DNA from: Prorocentrum cordatum
Lineage: Eukaryota > Sar > Dinophyceae > Prorocentrales > Prorocentraceae
Length of the DNA stretch: 64,000 nucleotides
Direction of reading: 5' to 3'
NCBI GenBank assembly: GCA_963575745.1
Contig: CAUYUJ010015282.1
Coordinates: 103,151-167,150, forward strand
The stretch's first letter is position 1; every line of letters begins with the position of its first letter. The notes beneath the pieces are model-generated. The model searched no databases, was not told where the DNA came from, and was given only the letters and a program-made list of their open reading frames with translations. Shown piece after piece: positions 57,736 through 64,000 of this stretch. A program made the position numbers and the translations under genes.

Positions 57736-59285
57736 GTGCTGCCATAGGGTGCTTGGGAGCATTTATTTGCGACCGGATGCGAACGCCATCTGTGCGCATG
57801 ACCACTTGGCAAGTGCTTGCGCTTGGCGGGGGCAGGCAGTGGCACCCCTGTCAGGGCGGTCGTGCGCAGTTTTTGTTTCCTTTCCTATGGCCGCCTGGTG
57901 ATTGTGTATTTATATATCTATATATAGGTGCCCCGCACTGATGGCGTTTCTGATGGCGGGGTGTATGGCGCAGGGGGGCAGCGGGCCAAGTCGAGATTCT
58001 CGTTGTGTGGGGTGCCTGGCACCGTCCATGTCGCCGTCTATGGCCCGTTCTTTTCCGGCGCGCCTCCTCTTCCCCGTCCCTTCCGCACAACTTTCCTGTC
58101 TCTCCCTCCTCCTATCCTTACAGTTCGACCCTCCTTTTTCGCACCACCTTCATCGCCCTTTCTTCTCCTATCGTTCCACCTTCGCCCAGTGGTGATACGT
58201 TTGTTACCATGTTGCCGAGTCGGTTCCAGAGCTTGGACCACTAAAGGCCGATCGGGGCATTCGTGCCGCCGTTTTGGGATTCGCCGAGCTGTAGCCGGTG
58301 GGAGCGGGCTTCGCCCTTCCAGTAGACAGAGAAAACAACGACACGTTGGAAGAGAAAGGTCAGCTTACCCCCCCTTGCCCCCTCTTAAGGACGCCTAGGG
58401 ATTGGGCTCACCGCTGGCGCACAGGGAGTCCCTGGCAACAGTGGGCGTACTCCGTATACAAGCGGGAACATCTGAGTCTTTGAGGCGTCGTTCGTGCAAC
58501 TGTCTCCGATCTTTGCTCTTCTTCCTCCACCTCCCTGCCCTCGCCGAGGCGCGCCAGCCGCGGCCTAGGCAAAACTTTGGCACCGCGTTGTGCCCACGCG
58601 CCCTGCATGGATGCAAGGCTCTCTTGACTGCTTGCCCCTGAGGCCCCGGCGCGGCCCCGAACGCGCGCCGTGGCGGACACGAGCGCCGCCCGCGGCATCG
58701 CGGCGGCGCCGGCCGCGCAGGCCTCGGCTGCATCGGGGGCGGAGGGGGGAGGACGAGAAGGAGGCGGCCACACCCACCTCGTTTCATGGAATGGTCCCCG
58801 CCGGTCGGTCGTTCCTTCTTCCTGGGCGTGTGCAGACCTGTGGTTGTTGGGCTTGGCCGCGCGAAAGCTGGGAGGGCCCCGGCGACACTGGAGACTCCCA
58901 GCCTCGGGCGGGTTTTGTGTCCCGCCCTTCCCTCAAAACCGTTGCAGTGGTGGGGAGAGCTGGGCGCCCCGAGCTGTGTTTGTCCGCCTCCTGCTGCGGC
59001 TCCTCCGTTTTCCTCCTCCTTTCTGCCCCTGCGCTCTGCGATGGGTGCAGAAGCGCTGCGCTTCTCTTAGCCTGTTGCTGCTTGCGCGCAGGCTCGGATG
59101 CCGATAACAACTCGTTAGATTTTCATTCACTCCTTCATTCACCCTGCCAGTTCGGATTTTCCTCCTCTCTGAGATGCCACCCGTCCGTCGTGTCTTGAAG
59201 GGTCGGCTCTCAGCTCGCAACCCGGCACGCAGAAGACCAGTCGGTGCGCCAGCAGCCCGTGTTTTGCAGCTCTCGTCGACGCTGA
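57736..59285. other. Unique region, no gene recognised
   Basis: Includes an AT-rich tract TTTATATATCTATATATAGG (57908-57927), pyrimidine-rich stretches (58060-58190) and overlapping open frames on both strands over 58240-59150. I see no domain or dominant frame. Confidence 0.4.
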
Positions 59286-59289
59286 ATCG

Positions 59290-59512
59290 GGAGGGAGGAG
59301 GAGGAGGAGGAGGAGGAGGAGGAGGAGGAGGAGGAGGAGGAGGAGGAGGAGGAGGAGGAGGAGGAGGAGGAGGAGGAGGGAGGAGGAGGAGGAAGAGTAG
59401 GACAAGTAGGAGGAGGAGGAGCAGGAGGAGGAGGAGGAGCAGGAGGAGGAGGAGGAGGGAGAGGAGGAGGAGGAGGAAGAGGAGGAGGAGGAGGAGGTGG
59501 ATGAGGATGAGG
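59290..59512. repeat. (GAG)n purine array
   Basis: GAG/GGA triplets, pure to about 59378, then with AAG, CAG and GAT interruptions. Confidence 0.95.
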
Positions 59513-59689
59513 ATGGGAATTGGAAGGCTGAGGGTCCCCCCTGCAGGCGCGCCGGCGCGCTGGCCGGGCTGACGGCCCAGGGGGCGGCGTGCGCCCTCCC
59601 CCGGAAGATCCTGTCGTCGCGTCCAGCGTGGAGCCCCTCGGCCGGCAGGAGTCGGGCCCACCGAAGGAGCCCACTCGTCATGGACAGCG

Positions 59690-59830
59690 TCCTCCTCATC
59701 ATCCTCGTCCTCCGTCCTCCGTCGTCCTCCTCTTCTTCGTCCTCCTCCTCCGTCCTCCGTCTTGCTTCTCTTCCTCCTCCTCCTCCTCCTTCTCCTCCTC
59801 CTTCCCCTCTCTCCTCCTCCTCCTTCCCCA
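59690..59830. repeat. (CCT)n pyrimidine array
   Basis: TCC/CTC triplets with TCG variants, the complement type of the GAG array 180 bp upstream. Confidence 0.92.
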
Positions 59831-60315
59831 GCTCAGGTCGGGCCGGGCGCAACGGCATGAAGTAAGTCCACAGGAGGGCAGGAGGTCGCCCCAGGACGAA
59901 ACGGGTCCTCAGGTTTTTCGCCGTTTTCGGCTCGTCGAGGCCCTCTACGAGCCTCAGGCAGCGCTCGGTTGAAGCGACCGAAATGGGTGCGGAAGGAACG
60001 GGTACGAAGACCGACGGCATGTCCTGCCCATTTTGAACGCGACTCGCTGTCGGTGACGCCGCGGACAAGGCAGAAAGGCTGCCTGCCAAACAGCGGCAGC
60101 TGTCGGCTTTGGACAATATTTGTTGATAGGCATCGTACCAATGTTTTCCGCTCCATTCTGGGCGTCCAAGTTTTGGGGGGGGGATGGTCTCAGCTCCGGT
60201 CGGGCCGGGCGCAGATAATTGAGTTCACAGGAAGGAAGGAGAGCAGGACGCACGAAGGGAGAGATGCAAGGTGGGACGACCAAGGACACGTGAGAGGGGG
60301 AAGCCCGCGGGGGGT
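59831..60315. other. Unique region with repeated GGTCGGGCCGGGCGCA
   Basis: CAGCTC.GGTCGGGCCGGGCGCA occurs at about 59829 and 60188, each followed by TTCACAGGA/GTCCACAGGA 10-20 bp later. The remainder is unique without a recognised gene. Confidence 0.5.
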
Positions 60316-60354
60316 TGAGGGGAGGGGGTGGAGGAGGAGGAGGAGGAGGAGGAG

Positions 60355-60386
<32 letters not shown>

Positions 60387-60414
60387 GGAGGAGGAGGAGG
60401 AGGAGGAGGAGGCG
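60316..60414. repeat. (GAG)n purine array
   Basis: GAG/GGA triplets with two GAAGAG interruptions. Confidence 0.95.
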
Positions 60415-60935
60415 GGGCAAACCGCTTTTTGGGGCCCTCGTGGGGCGCTCTTGGGGCCGTCTTGGGGCCTTCTTGGGGCCCTCTTGGGAGCCCGGTGGGG
60501 CCTCCTGGGGCTTTTTTTGAGGCCATCGATCACAGAAGGCGGGTCCTCGACCCCCCCCCCGCGGGGCGGGGCCATCGCGGTCGCCTCTTTGGGCGCTCTT
60601 GGGGCCGTTTTCGGGGCCTCTTGGGACCCCGCTCGGGGTTCTCATGGGCTGCCTTGGGGCAGTCCTGAGGCTTCAACAGCGCGCCAGAAGCAAACAGACG
60701 AGAGGGCAACAACCGCAGATGTTCCGCAGTTTGTTGGAAGGACGCTGGCCTCTCTGGGGGGTCCCGGGGGGAGGCTCCGAGAGCGCTTGGAACCGTCGTG
60801 TGGCCCTTTTGGGGCATCTTTGAAGGCGCGTTGGAAGCCATCTTCGGCTATCTTGAGCCACCTTGGAGGGCATCTTGGAGCATCGGAGGCCCTCTTGGGG
60901 CCATTTTGAGCCATCGAGGGCGCCCTGATGCCTCT
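60415..60935. repeat. CTTGGGGCC-type minisatellite, block 3
   Basis: Units such as GGGCCCTCGTG, GGGCGCTCTTG and GGGCCGTCTTG at 10-12-bp spacing, broken by unique sequence at about 60520-60590 and 60670-60770. Confidence 0.82.
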
Positions 60936-60944
60936 CGAAACCAC

Positions 60945-61065
60945 CAGAACATGTCCAGGGGTGGCGGGGGAGGGCGCCACTTCCCGAAGGGGAGAGGGTT
61001 TTGCCAAGGGAGAGAAAAGACATCGTCAGACCACCTTCGCCCAAAGGGCTGGTGGGATTCTAGGC
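60945..61065 (+). repeat. Dispersed repeat F1, copy d (3' part)
   Basis: Shares CTTCCCGAAGGGGAGAGG, AAAAGACATCGTCAGACCACC and TTCGCCCAAAGGGCTGGTGG with the copy at 13255. Confidence 0.75.
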
Positions 61066-61127
61066 GAGAGGTTCTGCGCCCCGTGACCCCCGGCGCTGTC
61101 GCGCGGACCCCGCGTCAGATGATTGGG

Positions 61128-61257
61128 GTTAGGTCGGGCATGTCCCTCTACAGGAGGAATATTTTCAATCATAATACGGGGACGATGTTTCGAGTCTTTT
61201 TTGACAATGTTGGAATATTTTTAATTTTTCCTCCAAAGTCCTGTAGGCCCGACCCGA
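61128..61257. mobile_element. TIR element family A, copy 5
   Basis: 130 bp. The left end reads GTTAGGTCGGGCATGTCCC then CTCTACAGGAGGAATATTTT; the right end is shortened (CCTGTAGG then CCCGACCCGA). The CGGGGACGATGTTT internal motif is kept. Flanking 7-bp direct repeats GATTGGG lie at 61121-61127 and 61258-61264. Confidence 0.76.
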
Positions 61258-61429
61258 GATTGGGCACCGCGGGACTCCTTGGGGCTCCAGTTGGAGCCCC
61301 GAAAGCGTGAGCAAAGAGCGGCGAAACCAAGTGCGCCACGGCCCCGCGCGAGCCCTCGGCGACGCGTGGGGCCCGGGGGGGCTAGAGGCCACCGCTGCGC
61401 CAGAGTGGTTGGGGCTGATTCTCGGTCGC

Positions 61430-61545
61430 CCCTGGGCCCCCCGGCGGCGCCTCCGGCGCCGTCCCTGGCGCGCTCCGCGCCAGGGAGGGGGGTCCAGCGC
61501 GAATCCAAGAAATCCGCGCGGAGCGCCAACAGTTGATATTCATAT
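61430..61545. repeat. FB1-related right arm
   Basis: CGGCGCCTCCGGCGCC, GGGGGTCCAGCGCG and GAAATCCGCGCGGAGCGCCA match the right half of the foldback element at 4159-4312. An additional local palindrome (TGGCGCGCTCCGCGCCAGG) is present. The left arm is missing. Confidence 0.65.
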
Positions 61546-61584
61546 GTTTTTTCCTTCTTCTAGTGATTTGTTGTTCTTGCCTCT

Positions 61585-61811
61585 AGGCCTCCCAGATGGG
61601 GTCCGAGTAGATGGGGTCGGAGGAACGCGATGCATCGGCAATGCGGCTCGATGCGGAGCTGCTTTCCTTCACGCCAGCGGCGCCGATGAACCGCCGACGT
61701 CGGCGGTGCATCGCCAGTGCATCGCCGACACATCGGCGATGCATCGCGGATGCATCGTGGATGCGGCTCGATCATCCGACCCCATCTATTCCGACCCCAT
61801 CTAGGAGGCCT
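61585..61811. mobile_element. Foldback element FB4 with 37-bp TIRs
   Basis: The left end 61585-61621 and right end 61775-61811 are inverted repeats with 34 of 37 positions matching: AGGCCTCCCAGATGGGG ... AGATGGGGTCGGA against its complement. Within each arm AGATGGGGTCGGA-type words are doubled. The 153-bp interior is rich in GATGCATCG and CGGCGATG words, themselves near-palindromic. A frame crosses it but has no domain. No clear target duplication. Confidence 0.7.
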
Positions 61812-62189
61812 CTGTTGCCCATGGAAGCTGTCGAAGAGCTGGCCATTACTGCGTATGCTAGCGAACGTGCTTTTGAACTTCCCCAGCCAGTGTATGTTTG
61901 CCTGGTTGCACCCCTGCGCCGCCTGCCCTGTCCTTGTTTTCCTTCGGGCGCGTCCTTTCTCCCTCCTCCTCTTGCATGGTGGCACAATTTGCTCCAACGG
62001 CATCCCCGTTCAAGCCTCATATCTCCAGCGCAGTCACCCTTTGCCTAGCCGCCGGCGCAAAAAGTTCGCCTGACTGCGCTGCGCCGTCAGACTGAGGCCT
62101 CCGAGAGGCCAGCATCCAAGCGTGCCACGTTGTAATTATAGGGCGCATGTCAAGCTCAGGGGGGGAATCAAGTATTGGAGTGGGCCGAT
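61812..62189. other. Unique region, no gene recognised
   Basis: Open frames on both strands up to 147 codons cross from the foldback element. No domain or repeat seen. Confidence 0.4.
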
Positions 62190-62378
62190 CCCCTGTCAGC
62201 TGTCAAGAACTGTTCGGCTGTTAAGAGCTCATCCCTGTCAAGAACTTTGGCTGTCAGCTGTCAAGAACTCTTCGGCTCTTCGACTGTCAAGATCTCTTCG
62301 GCTGTCAAGAACTCTTGGGCCGATTCCCTGTCAGCTGGACGCTGCGTTTTGGGATTCAGCTGTCAAGAACTCTTCGGG
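62190..62378. repeat. ~18-bp minisatellite CTGTCAAGAACTCTTCGG
   Basis: CTGTCAAGAACT is present six times with TTCGG/TTTGG spacers, plus CTGTCAGCTGTCAAGA compound units. The region after it, 62379-62660, is unique with no gene recognised. Confidence 0.85.
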
Positions 62379-62663
62379 CCTGAGGGCTGCGATGAGTAGG
62401 GGGCCTATCCGCGAAGCCCCATGTGAGCTGGGCCGGCCTGCTCTCCGCCTCCGTCGACTGGGACGTGAAGGAGTTCTGTGGCGCCGCAGACACCCATTTG
62501 GCTGGTGGGGCTGGCCCCGGATGTGCAGCGCTCCCCGCTGCTCCTGTGCCTCCGCCTCCTCCTCCGCGCCTCGCCGCGGGTCTTCCGTGTTTCTGCTGCC
62601 GTACCTGTTCAGGACAATGATAAGGGCGGGATAGGCATAGGGAGGGATGCATCGACCTCCAAT

Positions 62664-62786
62664 CGCCCATTGATAGCCGATAGGGGCCCGATAGCCCTAG
62701 CCTGCCCAGGAACGTGCGGATTCGCTATCGAGGGCCCATCGCGGACTTATCTGCGATGTATCGCCAATTCCAGGTCGATGTTTCCC
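62664..62786 (+). repeat. Dispersed repeat D1, copy 2
   Basis: GCCCATTGATAGCCGATAGG, CGTGCGGATTCGCTATCG, GCGATGTATCGCCAATTCC and GTCGATGTTTC align in order with 47231-47350. Confidence 0.7.
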
Positions 62787-62789
62787 CCC

Positions 62790-63600
62790 CTATGCCAGAC
62801 CCCCCAATCGTTGCTCCTCACTCTCGAGTGCTGGAGTCAGGAGTTTCCTTTTTGGGGGCGCGATGCTCGCAGGGGCCCATTCTTGCCCATGTCGAGGACC
62901 TGGCCCAGAGCGAGCAGGGCACGTGCTGGCATATCGGTCAAGTTCTGGCGCCGGCAGCGTTGGACACATGCAGGAAGTTTCGAGCCAGAAGGCTGTCGTG
63001 TCCCAGTGAAGTCGCGCGTCGTGGCCTCTCGCACCTAGGAGAAGCCGTTCCAGCGCCTCCGTGATCGAGCCCACCCTCCCTTGTGAGCTGGTGAACGTTG
63101 TTGAAGATCGGGACGTTGGGACTACGGTCGGGGCAAGGAGAATAATGTGGGAGACGCAGCAGAGAGGGCAGGACGCCACGAGGAGGTCCAAGAAGTTACA
63201 TTCCTCAGCTAGAATGAGTCAGGGAGTGAAAAGATCATTTGAGCCTGCGGTGATGGTTGTCGGCCATCCACCGCCCCGGCCCAACGAGCCCATGCTCGCG
63301 ATGCCAAGGCGACGGGGCGCTGGGGCGCGAGGGCCCGTGCGATCTCGCTCCGTGCTCTCGGCAATGCTGCCCGCCCAGACGCGAAGAGTTACTTGAATGG
63401 GGTAGACTCTGGGGACAGATGGCCACTGAGGCCACAGTGGATGTTCTCAACAGTGGGAGCCAAACCGCAGATACACAGGGAATCTGGAAATCACATGCAG
63501 GGGATTGTTAGAGTAGCCATTGGAGCTGTGATGGAGGGGGCCCCATGTAGGCCCATGCACTGGTTACTCTCGGGAGAGACTTGCTGGTAATCCAAATAAC
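62790..63600. other. Unique region, no gene recognised
   Basis: Two plus frames (to 63064 and 63061-63396) and minus alternatives are open, without a recognised domain. Ends at an SL-like relic. Confidence 0.4.
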
Positions 63601-63631
63601 ATCTTGGCTCAAGTAACAACTTGTCTCAAAT
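63601..63631 (+). other. Spliced-leader relic doublet upstream of second LINE
   Basis: CATCTTGGCTCAAG at 63601-63614 matches 13 of the last 14 bases of DinoSL. CTTGTCTCAAA at 63621-63631 is a weaker second copy (9 of 11) 17 bp downstream of the first. The ORF1 start follows 68 bp later. Confidence 0.6.
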
Positions 63632-63698
63632 CGGGCATCATTTTATTTATAACTCACCTGTCTTGTTTACCCGGAGTGTGCACAGGATACTTGGGAAT

Positions 63699-64000
63699 AT
63701 GGCTCAACGCGGGGGGTCGACGACAGGATCGACGGCAGGTGAAAAGGAAAGCCGCAAAGTAAGGACGAGATGAAGAGTATGCTCGACTATACGGACATGG
63801 AAGACGAGCATCTGAGCAACGCCCCAGAACGGTTTCAAGAGTTCGCCCGTAACCAGAAGAAGCAGTTCGACATTTTGAAGGCCGTGGTGTCTGGCGTAAA
63901 GGACCTTCTAGACCGGGCGAGTATCGAGGAGCAGGGTGCAAGGAGGGCAGCGGAGGAGGTGCAGGATACGATGGAGGAGGTGGAGAGAGGTAGAGGGTAT
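63699..64000 (+). pseudogene. LINE ORF1, 5' part (cut by window end)
   Basis: ATG 63699 opens MAQRGGSTTGSTAGEKESRK, similar in style and position to the start of ORF1 at 28167. A frame change near 63758 leads to MKSMLDYTDMEDEHLSNAPE, then RFQEFARNQKKQFDILKAVV and a coiled-coil-like stretch (EEQGARRAAEEVQDTMEEVE) open to the window end. FARNQKKQFDIL parallels FAKGQNKKLDKI of the first LINE, so the two elements are related. The frameshift implies a degenerate copy. Confidence 0.6.

Noticed and set aside
57908-57927. TATA-box promoter at TTTATATATCTATATATAGG
   Set aside because: No gene start follows, and canonical TATA boxes are not typical of dinoflagellate promoters.

Overview
This window is nuclear DNA from a dinoflagellate. 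The deciding evidence is a complete 22-nt copy of the dinoflagellate spliced leader (DinoSL) on the minus strand at 36610-36631. Decayed SL ends sit just upstream of the first ORF of two LINE-type retrotransposons (28101-28127 and 63601-63631). GC-rich background, two degenerate non-LTR elements, no rRNA, tRNA or operon, and a very large satellite load fit this. I cannot fix the genus.

Layout. 1-2.6 kb: TAG-type array. 2.6-11 kb: unique DNA with terminal-inverted-repeat (TIR) elements and a few protein-like frames. 11.2-11.5 kb: minus-strand helicase-like C-terminus beside a 91-bp satellite (11.7-13.1 kb). 13-26.4 kb: trinucleotide arrays (GAT, GAG, TAC), a 102-bp satellite (16.06-18.48 kb) and dispersed repeats. 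26.4-28.0 kb: protein-like pieces around a TIR element. 28.1-32.65 kb: a near full-length but broken LINE (ORF1; ORF2 with EEP endonuclease and reverse transcriptase). 33.6-34.3 kb: ~80-bp repeats. 34.9-38.4 kb: a GAT array interrupted by an SL-headed, cDNA-like minus-strand gene. 39.7-45.3 kb: a second decayed retroelement (ORF1, endonuclease, RT, RNase H-like, Cys-rich tail). 45.3-50.4 kb: tandem duplications, a 171-bp satellite and a 62-66-bp repeat. 50.5-51.8 kb: TAC array. 51.8-53.7 kb: a 10-11-bp satellite. 53.5-57.0 kb: a recent 1.77-kb tandem duplication carrying the 91-bp satellite family in reverse orientation. 57.7-63.6 kb: mostly unique DNA with small TIR elements and minisatellites. 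63.6-64 kb: the 5' end of another LINE.

How the parts relate. Three activities shaped the window: reverse transcription of trans-spliced RNAs (SL relics in front of both LINE ORF1s and a retrogene), small non-autonomous TIR elements with flanking direct repeats (five copies of one family and four foldback types), and satellite or microsatellite expansion. The best candidates for something undescribed are the five-copy TIR family, with a related empty site inside the window, and a 335-bp foldback element with an exact 14-bp target duplication splitting a protein-like frame; both resemble introner-type elements. I found no intact host gene that I can name.
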